Shown: positions 16,501 to 25,026 of the stretch, one piece after another
Layout: the number at the start of each line of letters is the position of its first letter
Position numbering within the stretch: the first letter of the stretch is position 1
Source of the DNA: Flavobacteriales bacterium
GTDB lineage: Bacteria > Bacteroidota > Bacteroidia > UBA10329
NCBI GenBank assembly: GCA_021741075.1
Contig: JAIOYO010000007.1
Location: 18,853 to 82,852 of the forward strand
Direction: 5' to 3'
DNA length: 64,000 nucleotides
Position numbers and translations under genes: made by a program
The notes under the pieces: generated by a model
What the model was told of the DNA's origin: nothing
Database searches by the model: none
What the model saw: only the letters and a program-made list of their open reading frames with translations

Positions 16501-17995
16501 AGGTCAAGATTCATTAGATTTCCGTTCTCCATTGGCCAAATTCGACCTAGATAACTTTATTATAGAAGCCAAAAAAGTCGATCATATTGATGTGGCTGAT
16601 GCCATTATTTATCCAGATAGCGGAAACGTAACCATCCGAGCTCAAGCGGCCATGGATCCATTAGATAATGCTGAAATTGTAGCAAACAGGATTACCAAGT
16701 TCCATAAGTTTTATCAATCTAACGTAAACGTATTAGGCAAATGGAAATACAATGCCACGGGTAAGTACGATTATGAAGACGTAACTGGAGCCAAGCAACT
16801 TATTCAATTTGCAACCATCGGAATCGACTCGGCCGGGCAAACATTCGGAAAAGGCGAAATAAACGCAGAAGCAGCGTTTACGCTCAGCCCAAACTTCGAT
16901 TACAAGGGTACAGCTAATCTCTTTGCCAGTCAGCAAAACTTGACTTACGAAGGAAGTACAAGAATTAAGCACGATTGTCCAGGAATCACGAGAGATTGGC
17001 TTGCGTTTAAAGCCGATATAGACCCAGTGAATATTTACATTCCAATTCCAGAAGACCCGAAAGATGCATCAGGTAAACCCATGTCGTCTGGCGTAGTTAT
17101 TAGCAAAGATTCCACAACGGTTTATCCAACCTTCCTCTCAAAGAAGATTAAACCGAATGATATAGACATCGTTGCGGCAACCGGATTTCTTCATTTTGAC
17201 AATGAAAGCCAAGAGTATCGAATCTCAAACAAGGACAAGCTACAAGGTTCAGTTGTTGGAGGAAATTATGTGAGTTTGAGCAACGAGTGTATTGCTCGTG
17301 GTCAAGGATTACTAAACATGGGAATGGACTTTGGTCAGGTCGATTTAACACCGCTTGGCACTGTAGAGCACAACATGAACAATGACTCCACCAAATTCAA
17401 TCTGTTTCTCGGTGTGAATTTCTTCTTCAACGAAGAATGTTTGAGAATAGCTGCAGACAAGGTCTCTAATCACTTTCCACCGTTGGACGCAGTTTTTTAC
17501 GGAACAGAGTATGAAAAATCACTCATTGAACTTGTAGGAAAAGAACAAACAACTAAGCTAATTCAGGAGCTTAACCTTTATGGTAGCTTCAAGAAATTGC
17601 CGAAAGAATTAGAAAAAACGCTATTTCTTACTGACGTAAAATTGGTTTGGAATGCAGCTACAGGGTCATATCGATACAAAGGTTTCTTTGGAGTGGCGAG
17701 CATAGGTAAGTATCAAACCAATAAAATGCTGTTTGGTCTTATTGAATTGAAAAAGATGCGTAATGGCGATGAGCTTTCTATCTATTTTGAGCCAAGTGAC
17801 GATAGTTGGTTCTACTTTAATTACAAGCGCGGTATGCTTGGTGCTATCTCTTCTCATGATGATTTCAACGCTCAAATTCGTGACACAAAAGACGACAAGC
17901 GCACCCAGAAAGGCGAGAAGGGCAAGCCAAACATTACCTATGTACTTTCAACAGCAATTCAAAGAAGAAATTTTGTTCGTTCGTTTGAGGAATGA
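13577..17995 (+). CDS. Large secreted protein of unknown function (1472 residues)
   Basis: A signal peptide (about 1-21, ending FSSAQ) is followed by an N-terminal, probably helical region (about 25-170) and then about 1250 residues of beta-rich sequence. Gly-rich elements recur at irregular spacing, for example GRLDFFGSDFYFSYDDF, LRGDGDLEYL, LDGFGNLDFAD and ARGQGLLNMGMDFGQ, suggesting a stacked beta architecture. The C-terminus is basic (DDKRTQKGEKGKP). No T9SS tail, lipobox or known domain is visible. It follows prmA by one base, an unusual place for an exported giant. An envelope role is inferred only from the signal peptide. Confidence 0.8.
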   Translation: MKQFFLLFAAFTFGFAQFSSAQQLKSFTHDNDKFIVELEGFFAMGDPKAAKKLVQEVFLPVWNSGHYSPQQKERVYVISDLMLKERKKAVDFENYMYALMSFATSMKPASDFDAFHDGLEKTITRLSRKQFTDYLEVCKWLFTDHILYESQAVKWVANYDAYKIEFDSLPKIVFGKLDLRAYSKRDSSIIFGTQGVYYPTITTWVGKGGKIDWSRAGFDSNKTYADIGNYQINTTKSQYSIDSVTFHHPDYLPEPHVGILTEKILADVEEESASYPRFDSYNKRILIKDMYKDIDYSGGFSQHGIKFIGSGDSEKDATLIFKKMNHITKKNENFIEARSKSFVIRPEKVVSERAEVVFYYEGDSIFHPGLRINYNVEKHQVVFTKEQEGSGRSPFYDTYHQVDMHVDQISWNMSEQSMDLENTTGGSESSAMFESEAYYDEYRYDRIRGMADTHPLWKIRNYAKELNTDELTVEQMARLFKSDISETKVFMINLSNSGFMTYDYDKQMVKLKPRLNHYVLSRSKKTDYDILQFESTVGGLPNAKLNLLNWDLDLNGVGRVFLSDSQDVVVYPYEQELTLKKNRDFLFNGKVVGGRLDFFGSDFYFSYDDFKINMAQIDSCRLKVPDGEPDDSGRQKLKAVKTVLRDLKGELLVDRPDNKSGVVNHPRYPLFNSTDESFVYYDKRTIQDGAYKKEDFYMKLKPFTIDSLENFTKEGLAFDGNFVSAGIFPAFDETLRLQPDFSLGFVRETPAEGLAMFGGKGKYKATIKLSHEGLRGDGDLEYLTSISKSNDFIFFPDSVNGVAQDFVIAKQKSPVEYPPVKGKDVRLHWEPKVDHLYTRKIADAFDMYEGEVRHHGGLDLTPKGLDGFGNLDFADSYMNSKEFNFAYRKFHADTAGFKLKGASEESFAFKTNNVQMDIDLDKRVGDFKSNTGGDFVDFPVNQYICYIDEFKWNIDQKQIDVVSDGEGSRYVSTRPGQDSLDFRSPLAKFDLDNFIIEAKKVDHIDVADAIIYPDSGNVTIRAQAAMDPLDNAEIVANRITKFHKFYQSNVNVLGKWKYNATGKYDYEDVTGAKQLIQFATIGIDSAGQTFGKGEINAEAAFTLSPNFDYKGTANLFASQQNLTYEGSTRIKHDCPGITRDWLAFKADIDPVNIYIPIPEDPKDASGKPMSSGVVISKDSTTVYPTFLSKKIKPNDIDIVAATGFLHFDNESQEYRISNKDKLQGSVVGGNYVSLSNECIARGQGLLNMGMDFGQVDLTPLGTVEHNMNNDSTKFNLFLGVNFFFNEECLRIAADKVSNHFPPLDAVFYGTEYEKSLIELVGKEQTTKLIQELNLYGSFKKLPKELEKTLFLTDVKLVWNAATGSYRYKGFFGVASIGKYQTNKMLFGLIELKKMRNGDELSIYFEPSDDSWFYFNYKRGMLGAISSHDDFNAQIRDTKDDKRTQKGEKGKPNITYVLSTAIQRRNFVRSFEE

Positions 17996-18001
17996 TCTTA
18001 T

Positions 18002-18009
18002 TATATTTG
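18002..18009 (+). promoter_or_regulatory. -7 promoter box of tRNA-Arg
   Basis: TATATTTG matches TAnnTTTG. The predicted start is near 18016, about 13 nt before the mature tRNA 5' end. The box lies just after the stop codon of the 1472-residue protein gene, so the tRNA can be transcribed independently. Confidence 0.5.
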
Positions 18010-18028
18010 CACCCCCAAAATAAGGGAT

Positions 18029-18102
18029 GGCTATGTAGCTCAACTGGATAGAGCACCTCACTACGGATGAGGAGGTTTGGGGTTCGAATCCCTACATGGT
18101 CA
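18029..18102 (+). tRNA. tRNA-Arg (anticodon ACG)
   Basis: A 74-nt cloverleaf. The acceptor arms GGCTATG and CATGGTC pair with two G-U pairs. The D-arm is GCTCAACTGGATAGAGC, the anticodon loop CTACGGA gives ACG, and the T-arm is GGGGTTCGAATCCC with TTCGAAT. The discriminator is A and CCA is not encoded. The A34 would be edited to inosine by TadA to read CGU/CGC/CGA codons. Confidence 0.95.
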
Positions 18103-18107
18103 CAGAA

Positions 18108-18138
18108 CAAAAAAGGAAGCGTTTCGCTTCCTTTTTTG
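18108..18138 (+). terminator. Rho-independent terminator after tRNA-Arg
   Basis: Perfect 7-bp stem GGAAGCG/CGCTTCC (18115-18121 and 18125-18131) with a TTT loop, flanked by an A run upstream and six T residues downstream. Confidence 0.85.
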
Positions 18139-18168
18139 TTTTCTATACTTCAGAAAAAGCACTTTATT

Positions 18169-18176
18169 TACATTTG
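18169..18176 (+). promoter_or_regulatory. -7 promoter box of the first YwqK-like gene
   Basis: TACATTTG is an exact TAnnTTTG match just past the tRNA terminator. The predicted start near 18183 leaves about 13 nt before the TTG start at 18196, which supports that start choice. Confidence 0.5.
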
Positions 18177-18195
18177 CAATCCAAATACACAATCC

Positions 18196-18729
18196 TTGTT
18201 ATCCAAACGAATTCTTCATTCCTTCTTTGTTCTTGCAATTCTGATTTCAACTAGTTCATGCAGCAAGAAATTGATGACGGTGCTGGTGGAAGACCCAAAT
18301 GGAAATGTGGAGCTTATTTACGCAGGTAGCCAAATGCCAGTTAATCTTGTTAAAGAGATTCGATTCTATCCAAATCAAGACACGCTTTCGGTTACGCACA
18401 TGAAGAAAGGAGCTGTTCATGGTGAAGTCACAACCTATTTCCCGAAAAATCTGCTTAAAGAAATTTCCACCTTTGATAATGGTACTCAGAATGGTCCGTT
18501 CAAGAAGTTCGACAAAGAGGGCGTTCTTGTATTTGAAGGTCAGCTTAGTAATGGTAAGAAAGATGGTGTTTGGACTACTTGGTACGATGAAGTGCAAATG
18601 GAGGAACAACGCACGTATCAAAATGACGTTGCTGAAGGAAAATGGACCTATTGGTACATTGATGGAAATTTGAAACGAGAGGAAATATATAAAGTTGGCA
18701 AGCTCATTGAAGGGAAAGACTTCAACTAA
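18196..18729 (+). CDS. YwqK-like (MORN-type repeat) lipoprotein
   Basis: About 177 residues from TTG 18196. The open frame extends back through the tRNA, which cannot be coding. From this TTG the protein begins with a clean lipoprotein signal (SKRILHSFFVLAILISTSSC). The body has repeats of the YwqK type: GEVTTYFPKNLLKEISTFDNG, GPFKKFDKEGVLVFEGQL, GVWTTWYDE and GKWTYWYIDG. In Bacteroidota such proteins are often labelled YwqK-family antitoxin, but no toxin gene is near and the role is unknown. It is followed 12 bp later by a longer relative. Confidence 0.75.
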   Translation: MLSKRILHSFFVLAILISTSSCSKKLMTVLVEDPNGNVELIYAGSQMPVNLVKEIRFYPNQDTLSVTHMKKGAVHGEVTTYFPKNLLKEISTFDNGTQNGPFKKFDKEGVLVFEGQLSNGKKDGVWTTWYDEVQMEEQRTYQNDVAEGKWTYWYIDGNLKREEIYKVGKLIEGKDFN

Positions 18730-18741
18730 ATATTTGAACGC

Positions 18742-19515
18742 ATGAGAATTGTATTGCTACTTATTATCCTATTGCCTTTTGTTGGGCTCAGTCAAGAAAA
18801 GGTGAAGGATTTTTATCCTTCTAAGAGATTGAAATCCATTGCTACTGAAGTGAATGGAAAGCGTGAGGGTGTCTACACCGAATGGTACGAGAACGGGAGC
18901 AAGAAAAGCGAGGGTAAGTACAAGAACGGGGAGAAGCAAGGTAAGTGGGAAGAGTGGTATGAGAACGGTAAAATGTGGAGCCTTATGCACTTCGAAAATG
19001 GAGTTCCTCACGGGCTTTATTCAGATTACGACATGAATGGTGCCAAGGTAGAGGAAGGAAATATGACTGCCGGAATTCCTAATGGAGCTTTCTATACTTG
19101 GTACAATGATGGGAAAGCGAGATCAGAGGGCACTCTCAAAGACGGCATGAAGGTGGGAATTTGGACTACATATTATGAAGACGGAAGCAAGGAGGATAAA
19201 GGCGAGTACAAGATGAATACGCGTGTGGGCCAATGGGAAGAATGGTACCAAAACGGAAAGTTGAAATCGCGAGGAGTTTATTTCGCGGGCATACCTCATG
19301 GTCGATGGGATTATTGGTTTGACAGTGGCCGAAAATCAAAGGAAGGAGAGTTTTTTGATGGCAATCGCAAGGGTGTTTGGACAGAATGGCATGACAACGG
19401 CCAGATGAAAAGTCAAGGAAGCTTTAAAGGAGAACAGAAAATCGGACCGTGGAAATATTGGACCGTGGATGGTAATTTGGAGAGGGAAGAAAAGAACCCC
19501 ATTCCTAACGAATAA
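18742..19515 (+). CDS. Secreted YwqK/MORN-like repeat protein
   Basis: 257 residues. The signal peptide (about 1-17, ending VGLSQ) is followed by about ten units of roughly 22 residues with the pattern G-x-W-x-x-W-Y-x-x-G-x-x-x-S-x-G-x-(Y/F)-x-x-G, for example GKWEEWYENGKMWSLMHFEN and GQWEEWYQNGKLKSRGVYF. This is a paralogue of the preceding gene and probably in the same transcript. The repeats form beta-hairpin stacks in MORN-like proteins. No enzymatic motif is present and the function is unknown. Confidence 0.85.
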   Translation: MRIVLLLIILLPFVGLSQEKVKDFYPSKRLKSIATEVNGKREGVYTEWYENGSKKSEGKYKNGEKQGKWEEWYENGKMWSLMHFENGVPHGLYSDYDMNGAKVEEGNMTAGIPNGAFYTWYNDGKARSEGTLKDGMKVGIWTTYYEDGSKEDKGEYKMNTRVGQWEEWYQNGKLKSRGVYFAGIPHGRWDYWFDSGRKSKEGEFFDGNRKGVWTEWHDNGQMKSQGSFKGEQKIGPWKYWTVDGNLEREEKNPIPNE

Positions 19516-19580
19516 GCGGTTCGCCTGAAATTGGCAATTTTCCGTTTCTTTAGTGCTTGCAAATTAATCCGCAAGCCTCT

Positions 19581-22500
19581 GTGAAAAAACTACTTTTTGT
19601 TCTTATTCTAATCGCCTTTGGGGCGATTAAACAAACTTCGGCCACTCATATCGTAGGTGGAGAATTGGTCTATCAGCATCTTGGCGGTAATCAATATGCC
19701 GTAACCCTAATTATTTACCGAGATTGTCTGAGCGGACAAGCTGCATTTGATAATCCAGCTTCCATTGGGGTGTTTAGGTCGAACGGCACTCTCGTGCAAA
19801 CGCTGAGTTTCTCGCTCGATTCAGTCGTTACGCTTCAATCGACTATTAATTCTACCTGCGTTACAGCACCAAATAATGTATGTACAGAAGCTGGTTATTA
19901 TACCAATATCGTTACGCTACCTCCTGTGGTTGGCGGATACACACTTTCCTATCAACGATGCTGTCGAAATGCAGTTATTCAAAACATTCAAACACCGGGT
20001 GATGTAGGTGCTACTTATGTTGCAACCATTCCCGGAAGCGAATCGAGCCCAAACAACAGCAGCCCCTTTTGGAATAATTTGCCACCGCTTTATGTGTGTG
20101 CCAATCTTCCTTGGCAGTTTAACCATTCGGCTTTTGATGCTGATGGTGATTCGTTGGTCTACTCGCTTTGTACACCCTATCAAGGAGCAAGCACAACAGC
20201 ACCACAGCCTTCACCTCCAAGTACACCACCGTACGTTCCTATTTTGTGGGAGCCACCTTATGGCCCAACCAATATGATGGGCGGTACCGTTCCATTAACT
20301 ATCAACCCAACTACTGGACAGATTAATGCAACTCCCAATGCTCAGGGAACTTACGTAATTGGACTATGCGTGAGGGAATATCGCAATGGAGTTTTGCTGG
20401 GAGAAACTGCACGCGGTATTCAAGTAAACGTGGTTAACTGTCAATCGCCAGTTGCTTTTCCAGACGATTTGAATGAAATTCTCCCAAATTCATTTATCAA
20501 CTGTACTGAATTTGTAGAATTCAATGCCTCCAATTCTTCGGGATTTAATATCATGTGGGATTTTGGCGATCCGACAACCACCTTAGATCAATCTAACCTA
20601 CAGTCACCATCGTGGACTTATCCTGGTCCAGGAACTTATGATTTGACACTCATCGTGTTCAATCCTACAAATCCTAACGATCCGCTCTGTACCGATACGG
20701 TTATTCAGCAGGTAACTGTTCAGGATACGGTCATTCCTGATGCAGGGCCTGATGTGTCAACTTGTCCCGGAATTTCGGTTCAGATTGGAACTCCTGCCGT
20801 TCAAGGATGGAGCTATCAGTGGTCGCCAACCACTGGGTTGAATAATCCAAATATAGCGCAACCAACAGCTAGTATCACGCAGCAGATTACATATACACTT
20901 ACAGCTATAGATGCTGTTGGTTGCTCTGGTTCTGATGCTGTTACGGTGAGTTTGCTTGCGAATGCCGCAGCCAACGCTGGACCAGATGTGCAAATTTGTC
21001 CCGGAGCAACTACTCAGCTGCAAGCCACGGGTGGTGTTGATTATTTGTGGAGCCCAAATCAGTTTATAGATGACATAAACATTCAGAACCCGAACGTTAA
21101 TCCTCAGACTACCGCGTCCTATATTGTGCAGGTGACCAACTTCGATGGCTGTATTGGTTATGATACCGTAAACGTGATTTTGAATGAACCAACGATGCAG
21201 GTTTCGGGGGATGTGACCATTTGTTTTGGTGACACAATTCAGATTCAGGCAAGTGGTTTAATCTCTTATTCTTGGAGTCCAGTTCAGAATATTAGCAATC
21301 CGAACATCTCTAATCCGCAGGTATGGCCTAGTGTGTCAACGATATATTACGTCAACGGTGTAGATCAAAATTCATGTGATGCTGTTGATTCAATTTTAGT
21401 TTCTGTTCAGCCTTTGCCATTGGTTGATGCTGGGGAGGACACTTCTATATGTGTTGGAGATTGCATCAATTTGACGGCCACTGGAGGGGATACTTACTCG
21501 TGGTTTCCGACAAATGGATTGTCCGATGCCAACATTGGAAATCCCACTGCATGTCCAACAGTGACAACTACCTATGTTGTGACTGTAACATCAAACTTAC
21601 AAGGAGGAGGGCAGAACCTTATAACAAACGGAGATTTTGAGCAAGGGAATACTGGTTTCACCACTGATTATAACCTCTTTGTTCCAAATCCGCCACCTCC
21701 GCCAAACATAACCTGGGGAGAGTACGTGATTACGGATGACTTAGCAGATATCCAAATTTCTTGGTCTGGTCTTGGCGATCATACCTCAGGAACAGGCTAT
21801 TTTATGGTTGCTGACGGGGCGACAACTCTTGGACAGAGTTTTTGGTGTCAGACAGTCTCAGTTCAACCAAATACGTGGTATGACTTTTCAGCATGGTTTG
21901 CAACAGTTTTTGTAAATCCAAATTCGCAAGTTGCAACGTTAAGATTTACTGTGAACGGAGTTCCTATCGGTACTGATCAAGATGCTCCATGGCCAAATAA
22001 TCAATGGGAACTGTTTTCATCTAGTTGGTTTTCAGGAGCAAGCACGACTGCTGACATATGTATTGAAGATGTTCAAACCGTGGGTTCTGGAAATGATTTC
22101 GCTGTAGATGATATCTTTTTTGGAGCTGTTGGTGTAGGTTGTTCGAATATCGATACAGTAACAATTACCGTCAATCCATTACCAACGGTAAATGCAGGAG
22201 CAGATGCTACCCTCTGTCTCGGTCAAACCGTTCAATTGACCGCCACAGGTGCCGATGCTTACGTTTGGACACCGACAACAGGCCTAAGCGCCTCGAATAT
22301 CTCCAATCCAATTGCAGAGCCAACCGTTCCGACAGAATATGTGGTTGAAGGAACGGATGCCAATGGTTGCATTAATTCAGACACGGTCTTGGTAGATGTA
22401 TTCACGGTAGATGCTATTGGCGATACCATTATTTGCTTCGGAGATCAGGCACAAATTGGTGTAATTGGAGGAATTAGTTGGACTTGGACTCCAACAACAG

Positions 22501-25016
22501 GTTTGTCAGACCCGAACGCTCAATTTCCAACAGCAAACCCTACTGCAACCACGGTTTATACGGTTATTGGTGATGATGGCACCGGCTGTTTGGCAAGTGA
22601 CACGGTAACGGTTGTAATAAGCCCACTACCTACAGCTTTTGCTGGATATGACCAAAGCGTTTGTGCCGGAAGCAATGCTCAGTTAAACGCCACTGGTGGC
22701 GTCCTTTATTCTTGGTCGCCAGCCTCAGGGTTGAGCAACCCGAATATTCCGAATCCTGTTGTCACATTTTCGACAGATACCGTGACGTATACAGTAACCG
22801 TCACTGATTTGATTGGTTGCACAAGCTCGGATGTTGTAATGGTTTGGCAAGAGCCATTGCCAAATGCACAAGCCGGACCAGATACAACCATTTGTGCTGG
22901 CGAAACAGTCCAATTAATCTCGTCAGGAGGTCAAACGTATTCGTGGTTGCCAACTGCGGGATTGAATAATCCGAGCGTTCCAAATCCAGCGGCAACACCA
23001 CTTAGTACAACTACTTACACAGTAACCGTTGGTCAACCATCAGGAAACCTTGTTTACAACGGCAATTTCTCCGAAGGAAACATAGGGTTTAATAGCGATT
23101 ACACCTTTTTCCCTATTAGTCCTGGCAATATGGGCGAAGCGAGATATAGCATTGTAACCAACGCCAATTCTGTACATGGCGCATTTCAAGGAACGGGTCA
23201 TACAGGAAATATTCCAGTGGATAGTTTTATGGTCGTCAACGGAGCTGGAAGTCCTAATCAAAATGTTTGGTGTCAGACGGTATCTGTTAGTCCTAACACC
23301 GATTATTTCTTTGGGGCGTGGGTTAGCACTGTTGTGGCAAACAATCCAGCTATTTTGCAATTCTCAATAAACGGTCAAGTTCTCGGTTCGCCATTTAGCG
23401 CACCGTTTAACATTAATAGTTGGGTTCAGTTTTTTGAAACGTGGAACTCCGGAAGCAACACCTCGGCAACTATTTGTGTGGTCAATCAGAATACGACTCT
23501 TGGCGGAAACGATTTTGCGTTAGACGACATTAGTTTCAGTACGTTTTGCACAAACACAGCAGATGTTACGGTTACCGTCAATCCGCAACCAACAGCCAAT
23601 GCAGGCCCTGATCAGTTTATCTGTATTGGAGAAACAACCCAATTGGCAGGATCTGGCGGTACTACGTATCAATGGGTTCCACCCATTGCACTTGCCGATC
23701 CGACCAATCCGACCACAGATGCGAATCCAATCATCACTAGCACCTACACGCTTATTGTGCAAGATAATATTGGTTGCGAAGCAACAGACCAAATGACGCT
23801 GACGGTTAATCCCTTGCCACAGGCAAGTGCCGGACCAGACCATTCGATTTGCATTGGAGAAAGTGTAGTGCTACTAGGTTCAGGAGGAACGGTTTATCAA
23901 TGGTCTCCAGCTACAGATTTGGACAATCCGAATGCCCAACTTCCAATTTCGACACCATCAAATTCTATTACCTACACGGTAACCGTAACCGATAATAATC
24001 AATGTGTGAATACGGATCAAACAACGGTAACGGTCAATCTTCTTCCGATAGTTGATGCTGGGTTGGACAGCCTGATTTGTGCTAATTCGACCATCGTTTT
24101 GCAAGCAAGCGGTGCGCACTCATACATTTGGAGTCCGCTGGTCGGATTAAGCGATCCGCAGAGTGCAAATCCAGAAGCTTCGCCACTTAGTGAAACAACT
24201 TACTATGTAACCGGAACGGATGTAAACGGATGTGTGAGTTCGGATTCTGTCAGTATCACCATCTTCTCCGTTTTCGCGGGTCCAGACAGCATTGTGTGTT
24301 TGAATGATAGCGTTTTGGCGTTTGTGAGCGATGGTGCTACCTTCAGTTGGACTCCAGTTGAAGGTGTGAGCGACCCGACTTCGGCTTCGCCTTACTTAAA
24401 TCCAGAAGTGAGCACGCTATTTACGGTAACTGCTACAAGCGCATTCGGATGTGAAGCTTCGGCCGATGTCAACATTGGCATCCTCACGTTGCCAATTGCT
24501 GGTTTTACAGCCGCTTTCGAACCTTCATGTGATGGTATCTATGCTGGATTTGAGAACAATTCAGAAAACAGTGAGGCATATTATTGGTCGTTTGGTGATG
24601 GACTGACATCAGGCGAATTTGAACCAACACACACTTTTGCACCAGGTCAAGGAAGTGTTATTACCCTCATTACGTACAACAACGATAGTTTGTGTGTAGA
24701 TACAATTGTGGTTGATTATTCAGGTCAATGGTTCGGCAACGATACTATCGAAATCCAATACGCAACTGCATTTACTCCCAACTTTGATGGCATCAACGAT
24801 TGCTTCAAACCCGGATTTGATGGTCGTTTTAGCGATTGTTATGACCTACAGGTTTTCAACCGCTGGGGTGCGCTAATCTTTGAATCAACAGGCGGACAAG
24901 GTCATTGCTGGGATGGACGCACCAAAGGTGGAAAGCGCTGCGATGAAGGGACTTATTATTACATGGTATCTTTGAACGGTTATGAGAAACATGGGTACGT
25001 AACCATCATCTACTAA
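19581..25016 (+). CDS. Giant T9SS type B (gliding-motility-associated C-terminal domain) surface protein
   Basis: 1811 residues from GTG 19581, chosen because it yields a clean signal peptide (KKLLFVLILIAFGAIKQTSA). A TTG eight codons earlier is also possible. The N-terminal domain begins THIVGGELVYQ, a common opening of such Bacteroidota surface proteins. A PKD-like domain (WDFGD, about 315-385) follows, then twelve repeats of about 75-85 residues with AGxDxxIC(I/P/A)G...W.P..GL..P....P, interrupted by two NGDF/NGNF jelly-roll-like domains. A last PKD (YWSFGDG) precedes the type B sorting domain (TPNFDGINDCFKP, FNRWGALIF, CWDGRTKGG, GTYYYMV). It is exported by T9SS and probably adhesive. A proline run (PPPPP) would need EF-P. 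The last 795 or so residues are collinear with the next gene. Confidence 0.9.
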   Translation: MKKLLFVLILIAFGAIKQTSATHIVGGELVYQHLGGNQYAVTLIIYRDCLSGQAAFDNPASIGVFRSNGTLVQTLSFSLDSVVTLQSTINSTCVTAPNNVCTEAGYYTNIVTLPPVVGGYTLSYQRCCRNAVIQNIQTPGDVGATYVATIPGSESSPNNSSPFWNNLPPLYVCANLPWQFNHSAFDADGDSLVYSLCTPYQGASTTAPQPSPPSTPPYVPILWEPPYGPTNMMGGTVPLTINPTTGQINATPNAQGTYVIGLCVREYRNGVLLGETARGIQVNVVNCQSPVAFPDDLNEILPNSFINCTEFVEFNASNSSGFNIMWDFGDPTTTLDQSNLQSPSWTYPGPGTYDLTLIVFNPTNPNDPLCTDTVIQQVTVQDTVIPDAGPDVSTCPGISVQIGTPAVQGWSYQWSPTTGLNNPNIAQPTASITQQITYTLTAIDAVGCSGSDAVTVSLLANAAANAGPDVQICPGATTQLQATGGVDYLWSPNQFIDDINIQNPNVNPQTTASYIVQVTNFDGCIGYDTVNVILNEPTMQVSGDVTICFGDTIQIQASGLISYSWSPVQNISNPNISNPQVWPSVSTIYYVNGVDQNSCDAVDSILVSVQPLPLVDAGEDTSICVGDCINLTATGGDTYSWFPTNGLSDANIGNPTACPTVTTTYVVTVTSNLQGGGQNLITNGDFEQGNTGFTTDYNLFVPNPPPPPNITWGEYVITDDLADIQISWSGLGDHTSGTGYFMVADGATTLGQSFWCQTVSVQPNTWYDFSAWFATVFVNPNSQVATLRFTVNGVPIGTDQDAPWPNNQWELFSSSWFSGASTTADICIEDVQTVGSGNDFAVDDIFFGAVGVGCSNIDTVTITVNPLPTVNAGADATLCLGQTVQLTATGADAYVWTPTTGLSASNISNPIAEPTVPTEYVVEGTDANGCINSDTVLVDVFTVDAIGDTIICFGDQAQIGVIGGISWTWTPTTGLSDPNAQFPTANPTATTVYTVIGDDGTGCLASDTVTVVISPLPTAFAGYDQSVCAGSNAQLNATGGVLYSWSPASGLSNPNIPNPVVTFSTDTVTYTVTVTDLIGCTSSDVVMVWQEPLPNAQAGPDTTICAGETVQLISSGGQTYSWLPTAGLNNPSVPNPAATPLSTTTYTVTVGQPSGNLVYNGNFSEGNIGFNSDYTFFPISPGNMGEARYSIVTNANSVHGAFQGTGHTGNIPVDSFMVVNGAGSPNQNVWCQTVSVSPNTDYFFGAWVSTVVANNPAILQFSINGQVLGSPFSAPFNINSWVQFFETWNSGSNTSATICVVNQNTTLGGNDFALDDISFSTFCTNTADVTVTVNPQPTANAGPDQFICIGETTQLAGSGGTTYQWVPPIALADPTNPTTDANPIITSTYTLIVQDNIGCEATDQMTLTVNPLPQASAGPDHSICIGESVVLLGSGGTVYQWSPATDLDNPNAQLPISTPSNSITYTVTVTDNNQCVNTDQTTVTVNLLPIVDAGLDSLICANSTIVLQASGAHSYIWSPLVGLSDPQSANPEASPLSETTYYVTGTDVNGCVSSDSVSITIFSVFAGPDSIVCLNDSVLAFVSDGATFSWTPVEGVSDPTSASPYLNPEVSTLFTVTATSAFGCEASADVNIGILTLPIAGFTAAFEPSCDGIYAGFENNSENSEAYYWSFGDGLTSGEFEPTHTFAPGQGSVITLITYNNDSLCVDTIVVDYSGQWFGNDTIEIQYATAFTPNFDGINDCFKPGFDGRFSDCYDLQVFNRWGALIFESTGGQGHCWDGRTKGGKRCDEGTYYYMVSLNGYEKHGYVTIIY

Positions 25017-25026
25017 ATCAAAAGAA

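Noticed and set aside
18029..18102. tRNA-Arg as an integration site of a mobile element
   Set aside because: No integrase, direct repeat of the tRNA end or foreign cargo is seen nearby.
18067..18195. ORF extension of the YwqK-like protein through the tRNA
   Set aside because: It runs through tRNA-Arg and its terminator. The TTG at 18196 gives a proper lipoprotein signal and fits the -7 box.
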